Part shown: positions 17,693-26,780 of the stretch, one piece after another
How positions within the stretch are numbered: position 1 is the first letter of the stretch
Layout: each line of letters begins with the position of its first letter
Origin: Acidiphilium sp.
GTDB taxonomy: Bacteria; Pseudomonadota; Alphaproteobacteria; Acetobacterales; Acetobacteraceae
Reading direction: 5' to 3'
Assembly: GCA_028688905.1 (NCBI GenBank)
Contig: JAQTXH010000001.1
Location: 1 to 64,000 of the forward strand
Length of the DNA stretch: 64,000 bases
The notes under the pieces: model-generated
Database searches by the model: none
What the model saw: the letters and a program-made list of their open reading frames with translations, nothing else
What the model was told of the DNA's origin: nothing
Translations under genes and position numbers: made by a program

Positions 17693-18481
17693 CTATGAAT
17701 GAGTTCGGTCACGGGCCGCAAAGGTTACGGCGAGGGACGAGTCATCCACTGTGGAGGCATGGTCAGCATTGTGCGTTTGCAGCGGCGAGGCCTTCGGGTG
17801 CAGGAGCCACATAAACGCGCTGTTGGCGGCTATGGCGCCAAGCATCTGCGCCAGGATGAAGCCGGGAGCAGAGAGGGGCGCGATGCCGGCGAACGTGTTG
17901 CTTAGCATCCGGGCCACGGTGACTGTGGGATTGGCGAACGACGTCGATGCCGTAAACCAGTAGGCCGACGTGATGTAGAGACCGACGGCCAATGGTGTGA
18001 CCTGCGGCCTGAATTTCACCGAACCCAAGATCGTCGCGATCAGTCCGAATGTCGCGACGAACTCGGACAGGACTTGAGCCCCTCCATCCCTGTGTTTCAG
18101 CGAGATCTGGAAGATTGGCTCGGCGAACATTGCGTGAGCCAGCCATACGCCGAGCACCGCTCCCACCGTTTGGGCAAGGACATACAGGGTCGCCGTACGC
18201 CAATCGATTTCTCGCCTCAACGCGAAGACGACTGTTACCGCCGGATTGAAATGCGCGCCCGAGACGGGGCCGAAGATGGTGATCAGGACCACCAGGCCCG
18301 CTCCAGTCGACAGTGTGTTGCCGAGGAGCGCGATCGCCACATTGCCGCTCGCCAGGCGATCCCCCATGATCCCCGATCCGATAACGATCGCGAGAAGCAT
18401 CGCGGTTCCGAGCGCCTCCGCCGCGAGGCGACGGCCGAGATCGAACGGGTGAAGCGGCGGCTCAAGGCTGGCGTCGGTCAT
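17693..18481 (-). CDS. MIP/aquaporin channel (AqpS-like)
   Basis: A 262-residue membrane channel with six hydrophobic segments. Both pore loops are visible: SGAHFNPAVT and, with a changed third residue, TSFANPTVTVAR (NPT instead of NPA). Aquaglyceroporins in arsenic operons, known as AqpS in rhizobia, pass arsenite or methylarsenite out of the cell. It follows arsM by 24 bases, which supports that role. Confidence 0.85.
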   Translation of the reverse strand: MTDASLEPPLHPFDLGRRLAAEALGTAMLLAIVIGSGIMGDRLASGNVAIALLGNTLSTGAGLVVLITIFGPVSGAHFNPAVTVVFALRREIDWRTATLYVLAQTVGAVLGVWLAHAMFAEPIFQISLKHRDGGAQVLSEFVATFGLIATILGSVKFRPQVTPLAVGLYITSAYWFTASTSFANPTVTVARMLSNTFAGIAPLSAPGFILAQMLGAIAANSAFMWLLHPKASPLQTHNADHASTVDDSSLAVTFAARDRTHS

Positions 18482-18505
18482 GATCGAGACAATCTTCTCC
18501 CTCGA

Positions 18506-19567
18506 TTAGCAGCAGCTACCGCCAGCGGCGGCGCCCTGGGTCTCGCGTGAGAACGGCAAGTCCGTACCGCAACCTTTGAAGATGCCATAGTGCCGGCTTG
18601 TGTCGCCGAAGAACTCGAAATGCGGCGCGAGCCGGCTCTCCTGGAGCATTCGATAGGTGTTGCCGCAAACGGGAAAGAGACGCCCGGCATCGATGTCATG
18701 ATGTTTGTCGAGGACGAAATTGTGTGCAGCGTCGGGGATCGTCCCGCGATAGCGAACGGCCTGCCCGTAGTCTTCGCAAGCGGATTCCAACCCGTCGAGT
18801 TTGAATAGACGATAAGTCGCAGAATAAAATTCGACGGGACCGACAAGTTCAGCGATTTCGGGATCATTGATCCCAAGGCGGCGATCGCTGACCAGACGCG
18901 GGTCGCCAAATCCTGCGGACTTGGCCAGGTTTTGAAAGTCGCCCCAATAGAGCGCACCGGCGAGACATTCGCCGTGCAGGACCGGATTTGCCCGCAATTC
19001 CGCGGGCGCGCGCCGGTCCGAGTAGATGTCGGAGAAATAGAGTTCGCCGCCTTTCTTGAGGAGACGATAGGCTGCGGCGAAGACCGCTGCTTTATCAGGT
19101 ATCAGGTTGATCACACAGTTGGAGACGATCAGGTCGAAGCTGTCATTGTCGAAGCTCAGCTCATCGAGGCGCGACACGTCACCCTCGACAAACGTCACTG
19201 TTGGATTCGGATAGCCGAACCGATCCCGGTGCCAATTCTCGTGCGCTCGTGCGATCGCGAGTTGCTCGGGCGTCGCGTCGACTCCCACGACATGACCTTG
19301 AGGCCCCGCCAACTGCGCCAGGACATAGCAATCCTGGCCTGTGCCGCAACCGAGATCGAGGATCCGCGTTCCATTAAGCGCCTGAGGGGTGACCAACCCG
19401 CATCCGTAATAGCGGGCTTTCACCTCTTCGTGGACGTTCGCGAGCGCCCGGCTCACCGAGGGGGGCGCCGCGTCCGGCGTCGTGCAGGCGTCGGTGCGCA
19501 AGTCGCCCGACCTGCTGAGGACCTTGCCGTAGTATTCTCGGGAATTGTCCAGGCTGATAGCGTCCAT
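18506..19567 (-). CDS. arsM: Arsenite S-adenosylmethionine methyltransferase ArsM
   Basis: A 353-residue protein. The SAM motif I is ILDLGCGTGQD. Conserved cysteines characteristic of ArsM are in place: near residue 28, in VSNCVINLIPDKAAVF and in GECLAGALYW. The C-terminus ends GGSCC, a possible extra arsenic-binding tail. It methylates As(III) to mono- and dimethyl species, the entry to arsenosugars or volatile arsines. It is the first gene of a minus-strand set with the aquaporin and peroxiredoxin, behind a sigma-F-type promoter at 19606-19631. Confidence 0.93.
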   Translation of the reverse strand: MDAISLDNSREYYGKVLSRSGDLRTDACTTPDAAPPSVSRALANVHEEVKARYYGCGLVTPQALNGTRILDLGCGTGQDCYVLAQLAGPQGHVVGVDATPEQLAIARAHENWHRDRFGYPNPTVTFVEGDVSRLDELSFDNDSFDLIVSNCVINLIPDKAAVFAAAYRLLKKGGELYFSDIYSDRRAPAELRANPVLHGECLAGALYWGDFQNLAKSAGFGDPRLVSDRRLGINDPEIAELVGPVEFYSATYRLFKLDGLESACEDYGQAVRYRGTIPDAAHNFVLDKHHDIDAGRLFPVCGNTYRMLQESRLAPHFEFFGDTSRHYGIFKGCGTDLPFSRETQGAAAGGSCC

Positions 19568-19605
19568 GCCGGCGTCTCCTTCGAACTGAAGCCATTTCTT
19601 CTAAG

Positions 19606-19631
19606 TTCGCCGGCTACACGCGGGAGGTTAC
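19606..19631 (-). promoter_or_regulatory. Sigma-F-type promoter of the arsM operon
   Basis: On the minus strand GTAACC (19631-19626), a spacer of exactly 16 bases, then CGAA (19609-19606), about 40 bases before the arsM start. The pattern agrees with that recalled for Caulobacter sigma-F and recurs in front of six other gene groups here. Confidence 0.75.
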
Positions 19632-19707
19632 CGGGGAGCCGCGAAGTGCGCGCCGACGCCCCTGCGCTGTTCGAATCCTCCCACATGTTGAGAAACTCTC
19701 CGGGTCG

Positions 19708-19733
19708 GAAACCTTCAGCACGGGTCGGACGAA
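19708..19733 (+). promoter_or_regulatory. Sigma-F-type promoter of the radical SAM-DUF547 operon
   Basis: GAAACC (19708-19713), 16 bases, CGAA (19730-19733) on the plus strand, about 40 bases before GTG 19771. The -35 box differs from the consensus at one base. It is divergent from the arsM promoter, so both arsenic transcripts would start from the same intergenic region. Confidence 0.62.
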
Positions 19734-19770
19734 CTATCGGATAGGACCGGCCGCGCTGGGCGCATCTTCC

Positions 19771-21156
19771 GTGAAAACCGCGAACTCCGTCAGCCGGCGG
19801 TCTGGCCATCCAGGCGAGAGATGCAGCGAGGACAAGCTGACCGTAGTGACCACGCCCCTCGAACGCGCCCGGCAGAGAATGCAAGAGACGGGACAATGGG
19901 ATCCTGCACAGTTCGTCGGCCGACGGACTGCGATTGGGTGCGTTGCCCTGGAGATCACCCAGCGCTGCAACCTCGATTGCAGCGCGTGCTATCTCTCCGA
20001 GCATTCCGAAGCGGTGAAAGACCTGCCCCTCGAGGAGGTGTTTCGCCGTATCGACATGATTCACGACGCCTACGGGTCCGACGTCGATATCCAGGTGACG
20101 GGCGGCGACCCTACCCTCCGCAAGGTCGACGAACTCGTCGCAATCGTTCGGCGCATCAGCGAGCGCGGCATGCGGCCGGCGCTGTTCACTAACGGTATTC
20201 GCGCCACGCGCGCGTTGCTGACGCGGCTGGCGGACGCAGGCTTGATCGACGTCGCATTCCACGTCGACATGACGCAGGAGCGGCGCGGTTACGCGAGCGA
20301 GATCGAGCTCAACAAGCTTCGATTCGCCTATATCGAGCGCGCGAGGGGATTGCCTCTGGCCATCTATTTCAACACCACGGTTTTCGGCGGGAACATCGAT
20401 CAGATCCCAGACGTGGTGGCTTTCTTCGCTCAACATAGCGATGTCGTGCGATTGGTGTCTTTCCAGCCGGTCGCAAAGACAGGGCGCGGGATCTTGGACC
20501 AGCACTCTTCGATCACCACGGACGCGTTGATCAGGCAGATCGAGAAGGGTGTCGGCACGTCGGTGACCTTCGATACGGCGCATGTCGGCCACGCGCGCTG
20601 CAATCGCTATGGGATGACGTTGATCGCGAACGGTCGGGCCTACGATGCCCTGGACAACAAGCCCCTGTACAACGCGCTGCTGACACGAACGGCAAGAATC
20701 CGATTCGACCGTCATCGGCCGCGCCATGCGATCGCAACCTTTCTGAAATGCCTTGCGATGAACCCCGATGTCGCCGCGCGGGCCAGTTGTTGGTTTCTGC
20801 GAAAGCTGTGGCGCATGAAGCACGACCTGATCGCCGCGCGCGGCCGCGTGAACAAGCTGTCGTTCTTCATCCACAACTTCATGGACGCCTGCGAGCTGGA
20901 TCCGGAGCGGATCAGAGCTTGCGTGTTCATGGCCGCGACGCGGGACGGTCCCGTCTCGATGTGCCAATTCAACGCCCATCGCGACGCGTCCATTCTCAAA
21001 CCTGTCCGTCTCCGGAAGGACGATGGCGAGTGGTTTTGGAACCCTCTTTCGGGCGAGGTCGCGAAGGGCAAGCCGATGATCAAGCCCCCAGAGATTGAGA
21101 GGCCGAGGCGCGCAAGGGCCAAAGCGTCCCGAGGCGGCGCAGATGTGGCGCCATGA
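19771..21156 (+). CDS. Radical SAM enzyme next to arsM
   Basis: Up to 461 residues. The radical SAM cluster motif is CNLDCSACYLSE (about residues 64-75) after LEITQR, followed by VTGGDPTLR and a TIM-barrel-like core. Several cysteines in the C-terminal half (CNRY, CLAM, CWF, CEL, CVF, CQF) could hold a further cluster. The start is uncertain: GTG 19771 as listed, GTG 19846 or ATG 19879. It is divergent from arsM and overlaps the DUF547 gene. Arsenic-linked radical SAM enzymes attach adenosyl or aminocarboxypropyl groups to methylated arsenic, but this one cannot be assigned to a reaction. Confidence 0.85.
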   Translation: MKTANSVSRRSGHPGERCSEDKLTVVTTPLERARQRMQETGQWDPAQFVGRRTAIGCVALEITQRCNLDCSACYLSEHSEAVKDLPLEEVFRRIDMIHDAYGSDVDIQVTGGDPTLRKVDELVAIVRRISERGMRPALFTNGIRATRALLTRLADAGLIDVAFHVDMTQERRGYASEIELNKLRFAYIERARGLPLAIYFNTTVFGGNIDQIPDVVAFFAQHSDVVRLVSFQPVAKTGRGILDQHSSITTDALIRQIEKGVGTSVTFDTAHVGHARCNRYGMTLIANGRAYDALDNKPLYNALLTRTARIRFDRHRPRHAIATFLKCLAMNPDVAARASCWFLRKLWRMKHDLIAARGRVNKLSFFIHNFMDACELDPERIRACVFMAATRDGPVSMCQFNAHRDASILKPVRLRKDDGEWFWNPLSGEVAKGKPMIKPPEIERPRRARAKASRGGADVAP

Positions 21157-21976
21157 ACGCGCGGCACGAAAGCGTTGGGGCCGGCGGCACACGCTGCTGC
21201 TCGCGTTCCTTGCTGCAATAGTGGTCGCGGCGATCGGTGGGCTTGTGATGAACGAAACACCCGCAGAAATCGATCCCCCCAGAAGTCTTGATCTCGATCG
21301 ATGGGACGCGGCCTGGACCGATGTCCTGGCGCATCACGTCGATGCGCGCGGCCGCGTGGACTTCTCGGGTCTTGCCAAAGACCAGGCCGGACTGAGCGAG
21401 GTCGTCAAATTCATTGCGGCTGTTGATCCGGCATCCTCGCCGGAGCTATTTCCCACACCGAATGCCCGCCTGGCCTACTATCTCAACGCGTACAATGCGC
21501 TCGCCATGTACGGTGTCCTCGATGCCGGCGTGCCGAAGCGGTTCGGGTGGTTCGGCCGCATTCGATTCTTCGTTCTCCGCAAGTTCACGATGGGCGGCCG
21601 GGCGATCTCGCTCTACCGCCTGGAGAACAGCGTGATCCGCCCCCTCGGCGATCCTCGCGTGCATTTTGCGCTGAACTGCATGTCAGTCAGTTGCCCGCGG
21701 CTACCGCAGTCCGCATTCACCGCGAACGAGCTCGACGAACAGCTCGCCGCCGCGGCGCGCGAGTTTGCTGCTGAGAAACGAAACGTCGATGTCGACCACG
21801 GCGCCAAGGAACTCCGGATATCGGGAATATTCAAGTTCTACACCAAGGATTTTCTCGCCAAGGCCCCGAGCCTTGCGGCGTATATCAATCAGTGCCGGCT
21901 ATCGCCGGTGCCGACCGACTACAAGATCGTCTTCGACGACTACGACTGGTCGATCAACGATCAAGGCCGCAGGTGA
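21143..21976 (+). CDS. DUF547 protein, membrane-anchored
   Basis: About 277 residues with one N-terminal membrane segment (LLLAFLAAIVVAAIGGLV) and a periplasmic DUF547 domain: YYLNAYNALAMYGVL, RVHFALNCMSVSCPRL and ISGIFKFYTKDF. The His/Cys-rich centre resembles a papain- or transglutaminase-like active site, although no activity is established. ATG 21143 overlaps the end of the radical SAM gene by 14 bases, so the two are coupled. Confidence 0.85.
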   Translation: MWRHERAARKRWGRRHTLLLAFLAAIVVAAIGGLVMNETPAEIDPPRSLDLDRWDAAWTDVLAHHVDARGRVDFSGLAKDQAGLSEVVKFIAAVDPASSPELFPTPNARLAYYLNAYNALAMYGVLDAGVPKRFGWFGRIRFFVLRKFTMGGRAISLYRLENSVIRPLGDPRVHFALNCMSVSCPRLPQSAFTANELDEQLAAAAREFAAEKRNVDVDHGAKELRISGIFKFYTKDFLAKAPSLAAYINQCRLSPVPTDYKIVFDDYDWSINDQGRR

Positions 21977-22452
21977 GATGAGTGGACAAATGGAGCACGC
22001 GGGCTTCGCCGGCGCGCTAGCGTTTCCGACGATTGGGGGCGTCTACGAGTAACTGGAAGGTCAAGCCCAGCGGACGAAATTGCGCTTCCAGGGGGAAAGC
22101 GCGGGAGGGCGAGGAATCAAACCAGGTGGCGGCGTCCGCAGTGGGTGAAGCCGCTGCAGCTTTTCGATCGGTCTACTGCGATGACCGCACCGTAACCTTC
22201 TGCCACGACAGGCCGAACTTCATGAGAGGACACTAGCTGTCGGACCGCTGCGAATGATTGCCCCGTCAAATGTCGCTCTAGAACATGCCGAAGAAGGCCT
22301 GAGCCAGCTCCCAATAGTCTGTCCGATCGCAGAGAAAACGGCGGGCGATATCTCGGACCGTCAGCGCGAAACGCCTCGCGCTGATCGGACAGCCGCCAGC
22401 GCACTCCATTCTCGACTTTGAGTTTCCATCCAGCCTCCCCAGGAGCCAAGCT
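21977..22452. other. Long non-coding leader, possibly with a decayed gene
   Basis: No complete gene is convincing. A sigma-F-type promoter lies at 22192-22217 pointing right, leaving about 230 bases before the DUF6789 gene. On the minus strand a tail reading TVRDIARRFLCDRTDYWELAQ and ending at about 22277 looks protein-like, so part of a lost gene may survive here; this is weak. Confidence 0.35.
22192..22217 (+). promoter_or_regulatory. Sigma-F-type promoter upstream of the DUF6789 gene
   Basis: GTAACC (22192-22197), 16 bases, CGAA (22214-22217). The next likely gene starts at 22453, so the leader would be unusually long. An intervening gene may have been lost, or a small RNA or short peptide may be made. 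Confidence 0.65.
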
Positions 22453-22902
22453 ATGAGCAACGCCGAGAAATACGGAAAGGGCCTCCTCGCCGGACTGGCG
22501 GCGACGGTCGTTCTTTCCGCCATCATGATGATGAAGCAAGCCATGGGGCTCATGCCCGAGCTCAACCCCATCGCGATGATCACGAAAATGTCCGGTTCCA
22601 GCGCGCCCCTGATGGGCTGGATGGGGCATTTTTTGATCGGCACGGTGCTTTGGGGCGTCCTCTATGCGGCGCTGGATGCCAAACTGCCCGGGCCCCACTG
22701 GTTGCGCGGCGCGATTTTCGCGACCGGCGCCTGGTTCATCATGATGGTCATGCTGATGCCGATGGCAGGGGCTGGCCTGTTTGGACTCGGCCTGGGTATG
22801 ATGGCGCCAGTCGCCACCCTCATGCTGCACTGGATCTATGGAGCCGTGCTAGGCGGCGTCTACGGCGCCTCGACGCGTCGGGGCCAAGCGGTTGTGGCCT
22901 GA
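22453..22902 (+). CDS. DUF6789-like integral membrane protein
   Basis: A 149-residue protein with about four hydrophobic segments rich in methionine (VVLSAIMMMKQAMGLMPE, FIMMVMLMPMAGAGLF). It resembles the DUF6789 family of unknown function. An AGGAG ribosome site lies before the ATG. The many methionines could bind soft metals, but this is only a suggestion. It follows a sigma-F-type promoter. Confidence 0.8.
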   Translation: MSNAEKYGKGLLAGLAATVVLSAIMMMKQAMGLMPELNPIAMITKMSGSSAPLMGWMGHFLIGTVLWGVLYAALDAKLPGPHWLRGAIFATGAWFIMMVMLMPMAGAGLFGLGLGMMAPVATLMLHWIYGAVLGGVYGASTRRGQAVVA

Positions 22903-23144
22903 TCGCCTCGCGAACGGTGTCGCCGCAATCTCTGGATCGGGCTCCAATTTCAGAGTCCGGGTGAGAGTCACAGCCTGCTGACTGTCACCCGACTTCGCAC
23001 GCTTGGCTTTCGCTCTGCTTGCAGCCGGGTCGCGAGCAGTTCAGTGCCTGCTCCATCCTGCTTGAGAACGACGGATTGGATGCTCGCTTTGCGGCCGCTG
23101 AACGGCCCTGCAACGGGCTTCGGTGCTGAGGGGATAGTCGACGG

Positions 23145-24146
23145 ATGTTGCCAAGGAAATCATCGGGGCGGGATCTCGAGGGTTCCCGAGCCGCGAAATC
23201 GTCCCGTGCGATGTGGCTCGGAGAGGCCGGTACACTTGTTTATATCGCGGTGATCGCGTCGATCGCCCAGGCGACACACCTTCCCTACGTGCTGTTCCCC
23301 GAACTCGGAGCGCTCTCTCACGACGTTCTCAAGCGACCGCACGGGACCTGGGCCAAAGCGCCACTGATGCTTGTCGTCACGCCCTTGCTTACGGGCGTCG
23401 TTGGCACTTTGGTCACTCAGCATTTCGACTACAGCTTCGTTTCGGTCCTCCTGACGATCGGCATCGCTATTGCCATCATCGGCGTGCTGCGATCCCCGAT
23501 CGCTCCAGCCATCTCCGCAGGACTCCTTCCGCTGTCGCTAGGGATTTCAACCCCCCTCTATGCGCCCTCGTTGCTGATCGGGCTGGGCACCCTCGCGGCA
23601 GTTTCGCTCATCTGGCGTCGCTTCGTTCCTCCGCCGCCGGAGGCCGGATCGCCAAGGGATCTGGTGGACGACATCGTTGAAGAGGCGCCGCGCGATTACT
23701 CATGGGTTCCCTTCTTCCTCATCTTTCTGGTCATTGCGATCCTTCTGGTGGAAGTGACCGGCTGGCGATTACTCCTGTTCCCGCCGCTGGTCGTCATCGC
23801 ATTCGAGATGTTTGCCCATGCGCACGTCTGCCCGTGGGCTGGCCGACCATTCATTCTTCCGATTGCCTGCACCCTCACCGCGGCTGCCGGCGTCGCCCTC
23901 GTAGTGTTCTTTGGGGATGCCCCGCTCGCGGCGGCGGCCAGCATACTCTTCGGAATCGGAGTCCTGCGCGTATTCGACCTGCATGTGCCGCCGACACTCG
24001 CAGTCGGACTGCTACCGTTCGTAATTCCAAACGTCGGCTACGAATTTCCGATCTCTGTCGGGGTCGGAACGCTGCTGCTGACCATGTGCTTCCTCGCCTG
24101 GCGCAGGGTGGCCGTCACGAAATTTGCGAAAATTCTGCACTGGTGA
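23145..24146 (+). CDS. HPP-family-like integral membrane protein
   Basis: A 333-residue protein with about nine or ten predicted membrane segments in two similar halves. FPELGALSHDVLKRPHGTWAKAP in the first half resembles the HPP-family segment, and AHVCPWAGRPFILPIACTL is its counterpart in the second half. HPP proteins include nitrite transporters, but the substrate here is unknown. ATG 23211 is an alternative start that removes a charged N-terminus. Confidence 0.7.
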   Translation: MLPRKSSGRDLEGSRAAKSSRAMWLGEAGTLVYIAVIASIAQATHLPYVLFPELGALSHDVLKRPHGTWAKAPLMLVVTPLLTGVVGTLVTQHFDYSFVSVLLTIGIAIAIIGVLRSPIAPAISAGLLPLSLGISTPLYAPSLLIGLGTLAAVSLIWRRFVPPPPEAGSPRDLVDDIVEEAPRDYSWVPFFLIFLVIAILLVEVTGWRLLLFPPLVVIAFEMFAHAHVCPWAGRPFILPIACTLTAAAGVALVVFFGDAPLAAAASILFGIGVLRVFDLHVPPTLAVGLLPFVIPNVGYEFPISVGVGTLLLTMCFLAWRRVAVTKFAKILHW

Positions 24147-24154
24147 GGCGTCGC

Positions 24155-24486
24155 ATGACACGCATTCGGATCTATCACGAGCCTGACGGTGAACTTCTTG
24201 CCGAAGGTCCGCTCGGATTCTTCGGCATTACCTCATTTGAGGGCAACTACTACATCACTACATCAGCAAGGGCTGTCTGAAGACCGAAGGATTCCGCACG
24301 AACTGGATTCCGGGATTCTGCGTGTACAAGTTCTTCTATATCTGGCTCGATTTCCTCGATCGTGATGGCGGCCGGGACCGCATGCTTGGCTGGCGTTATT
24401 TTCTACCAAACCCGATTTTCTTCTTTATTTTTCTTCGAGTCGGTGTGCCGCAGCAGAGCCCCCACATCAGCGTTCAGAAGCTCTGA
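24155..24486 (+). pseudogene. Frameshifted small protein gene (8-base tandem duplication)
   Basis: The frame from ATG 24155 reads well through GFFGITSFEGNYYI and then breaks. The 8 bases ACTACATC occur twice in tandem (24249-24256 and 24257-24264). Removing one copy restores a 107-codon gene continuing SKGCLKTEGFRTNWIPGF, VYKFFYIWLDFLDRDGG and LPNPIFFFIFLRVGV to the stop at 24484-24486. I do not recognise the family with confidence. The gene starts 9 bases after the HPP-like gene and belongs to its operon. Confidence 0.75.
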
Positions 24487-24616
24487 CGAGGGATTATTGC
24501 TGTGCGCGCAAGGTCGTCGCGGATTAGCTGTCCCCAGACGCGCGTGCTGTCCGGCGGACGTCGATTAGACTAGATCGCCTCTGATGGTTAGGCTCGACGA
24601 TTGATTGGATAGTCGT

Positions 24617-25102
24617 CTATCCGTGAATATAGCTCCATCCGGCTTCCTCGAGCTCGACGACACGGCCGACGCCGAACGGAACTAACCTGGCGCCTGGGAT
24701 CAGGGTGATAGCGTGGCCCTCATTCTCCTCGGCGATCTGGCGCGAGGAGTCGCACATGCTGAAGACAATGCCTGGAATGTTCTGGCGCAAATAGGCCAGT
24801 GGCTGCTGTAGCGGCGACGTGTCAGAGCGGAACAGCCTAATGCCAGATCCGTTTGCCACTATCTCGATCGAGACATTCTCGTTCTTCATTGCATAGTCGC
24901 GGGTGATGTTCATTGAATAGCTGATAGCATGGCCCATGATCTTCTCGTTGTCGGAGTCGATCAGAATCACGACCCGATGCAGTGGGGGTCGCGCCGGTGA
25001 CAAGGCGGACGTCGATTGAGGATGCAGCAGCGTCGCGATTACAAAACCAGCGATCAAAGCGATAAATGCCAGGAAGGCGCTTCGAACCCGTTGCATCGGC
25101 AC
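24617..25102 (-). CDS. DsrE-family-like exported protein
   Basis: A 161-residue protein with an N-terminal hydrophobic segment (AFLAFIALIAGFVIATLL), then a DsrE/F-like fold: VVILIDSDNEKIMGHAISYSMN, VSIEIVANGSGIRLF and GIVFSMCDSSRQI with a single conserved-looking cysteine. DsrE-type proteins handle sulfur on cysteine. Last gene of the thioredoxin-CcdA minus-strand set. Confidence 0.72.
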   Translation of the reverse strand: MPMQRVRSAFLAFIALIAGFVIATLLHPQSTSALSPARPPLHRVVILIDSDNEKIMGHAISYSMNITRDYAMKNENVSIEIVANGSGIRLFRSDTSPLQQPLAYLRQNIPGIVFSMCDSSRQIAEENEGHAITLIPGARLVPFGVGRVVELEEAGWSYIHG

Positions 25103-25256
25103 TTCATTCCCCGGGATTTGTCCCGTTCATCAATTTAAGAGATTGTGTCCGACTCTGGCATCCGCGTAGTGGACTCAGACGTTAGCGTCGGATTAGGTCT
25201 GGCGCTCTCTTCACGACGTCAGATCGGCTAAAGGGGCAATCCGCCCCATGCAAATG

Positions 25257-25925
25257 TCACGCTGGTATTCGTGCGATGATCTGGTGATGCGCTGTGACGC
25301 CGATTTCTCCACGCTCCAATCCGTGGGTGACGCCGTCGCTATGGTAGACGAGCAGAACGGCATTATCGTGTGTCAGAGGGTACGGTGACGTCATGCTGAT
25401 GGCGGCGCTTCCGTTCACGTCAGCAGTGAAGCTGTTGCCCTTTCCGCTACCGTCCGACGGCGTGAAGCCTATTGGCTTTTGATCGAAATGGTTCTCGAAC
25501 AAACTGTAGACTCCGTTCGGCCGTAACTGAGTAAAGCGGCAATCAAGTCGCGCTCCCGCACCGCTCGGCGTGATCTTGACGGACCCTCTGGCGGCGAACC
25601 AATCTGCTAAACTGAAGCCGAGACTCTTGCCTTGCGCATTGAAGGCTTCGACATCCAATGGCCCGGCCACGAGCGCAGGCCGAAAGCCCGCGATGTGGGG
25701 AATGTTTTGCGGCCCGATAGCGGCTCGCGCCGAGGGGTCTTTGACGAACGCATGAGGATCAAGCGGCTGGGCCTGATGCGTCTCATCGGAGAAAAACACG
25801 GCATGCAGAATGAATTGGAGATCGCGGGCTGTCTCCGGAGCGGCCCACGCTTGCGTGCGCCCTGCCGCAGCAATACCAAGAGTTACTCCAGCACCAAGCA
25901 GGCGTCGACGGGTCAGTCTGTTCAT
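25257..25925 (-). CDS. Tat-exported protein of unknown function
   Basis: About 222 residues beginning MNRLTRRRLLGAGVTLGIAAAG, a twin-arginine signal peptide with cleavage probably after AWA. The mature part is soluble and beta-rich (ENHFDQKPIGFTPSDGSG, HDNAVLLVYHSDGVTHGLE). The open frame extends 36 codons upstream, but ATG 25925 at the signal peptide is the sensible start. The family is not recognised. It sits between ccdA and the DsrE-like gene. Confidence 0.72.
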   Translation of the reverse strand: MNRLTRRRLLGAGVTLGIAAAGRTQAWAAPETARDLQFILHAVFFSDETHQAQPLDPHAFVKDPSARAAIGPQNIPHIAGFRPALVAGPLDVEAFNAQGKSLGFSLADWFAARGSVKITPSGAGARLDCRFTQLRPNGVYSLFENHFDQKPIGFTPSDGSGKGNSFTADVNGSAAISMTSPYPLTHDNAVLLVYHSDGVTHGLERGEIGVTAHHQIIARIPA

Positions 25926-26029
25926 GGCTACATGTCCTAGCGAGTTGCGGTGAATAGTTGGAAGCCGCTTGGGACCCACGTGTCGCAACTGCGTGGGTGC
26001 ATTCGATTGGGGTCGCCACATCGCGACCT

Positions 26030-26758
26030 TCAATAGCGTGTCGTGAGATCAACCAGCCAAGTGGGAGACGCAGCGACGAGGGCGGCCTCGAGTGTGCGAT
26101 CGAACCCGCTGAGGATCATCGTTGCTACGGCCAACGCTCCTACGCCGAGGATGACCTTACCGAGCTTCCCCACTCCCATGAGATTGCCACGCAAGCGACT
26201 GAGCGCCTGGCGTGAGAGCGAGCCAACGATCAGCAGCGGGATGGCGGTCCCAAGACCGAACGCCACCATGACGATCGCCACGCTGGCAAGATCGCGTCCC
26301 TGAGCCGCGAGGAGGGATGCTGCACCGAGGGTCGGCCCGACACAGGGGCTCCAGATAGCGCCGAGCAACAATCCGAGAACGAACTGGCCGCTGAGCCCAC
26401 TCGGCGAGATTCGCGCGATCAGCCGATTGCCGGCATTGCTGATTCCTCCAGCCGCGATTGCGAAGCGCTGTTGTAGCGCGCCGCTGAGCAGCACCACCCC
26501 CAGGAGACCCAGGAGCACCGCGGAAATCGAACGGAAGACGCTGCCATCGAGGCCGATGGAAAAGCCGACCGTCGCCACGAAGAGCCCGACGGCGACGAAT
26601 GAAGTGACCAGGCCGGCGGCCAATGCCGGCACGCCCAGGCGATGCACAGCGACCGCCGGTCCGAGGACGAGCGGTAGCAGCGGAAGAACGCATGGGGATA
26701 GTGTCGAAAGGATTCCGGCCAGGAAGCCGAAACCGATACTGCCGATTGGGAGGGCCAT
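26030..26758 (-). CDS. CcdA-type thiol-disulfide membrane transporter
   Basis: A 242-residue, six-segment membrane protein of the CcdA/DsbD family. The two redox cysteines are in LSPCVLPLLP (residue about 23) and WSPCVGPT (about 138). It carries reducing power from cytoplasmic thioredoxin to the periplasm, probably for the thioredoxin encoded 22 bases upstream. In metal stress it would keep exported thiols reduced. Confidence 0.9.
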   Translation of the reverse strand: MALPIGSIGFGFLAGILSTLSPCVLPLLPLVLGPAVAVHRLGVPALAAGLVTSFVAVGLFVATVGFSIGLDGSVFRSISAVLLGLLGVVLLSGALQQRFAIAAGGISNAGNRLIARISPSGLSGQFVLGLLLGAIWSPCVGPTLGAASLLAAQGRDLASVAIVMVAFGLGTAIPLLIVGSLSRQALSRLRGNLMGVGKLGKVILGVGALAVATMILSGFDRTLEAALVAASPTWLVDLTTRY

Positions 26759-26780
26759 GCTTCTGATTCCGCGAATGAGT

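Noticed and set aside
22033-22236. 67-codon plus-strand frame
   Set aside because: It has no family features, and its tail simply translates the sigma-F-type promoter.
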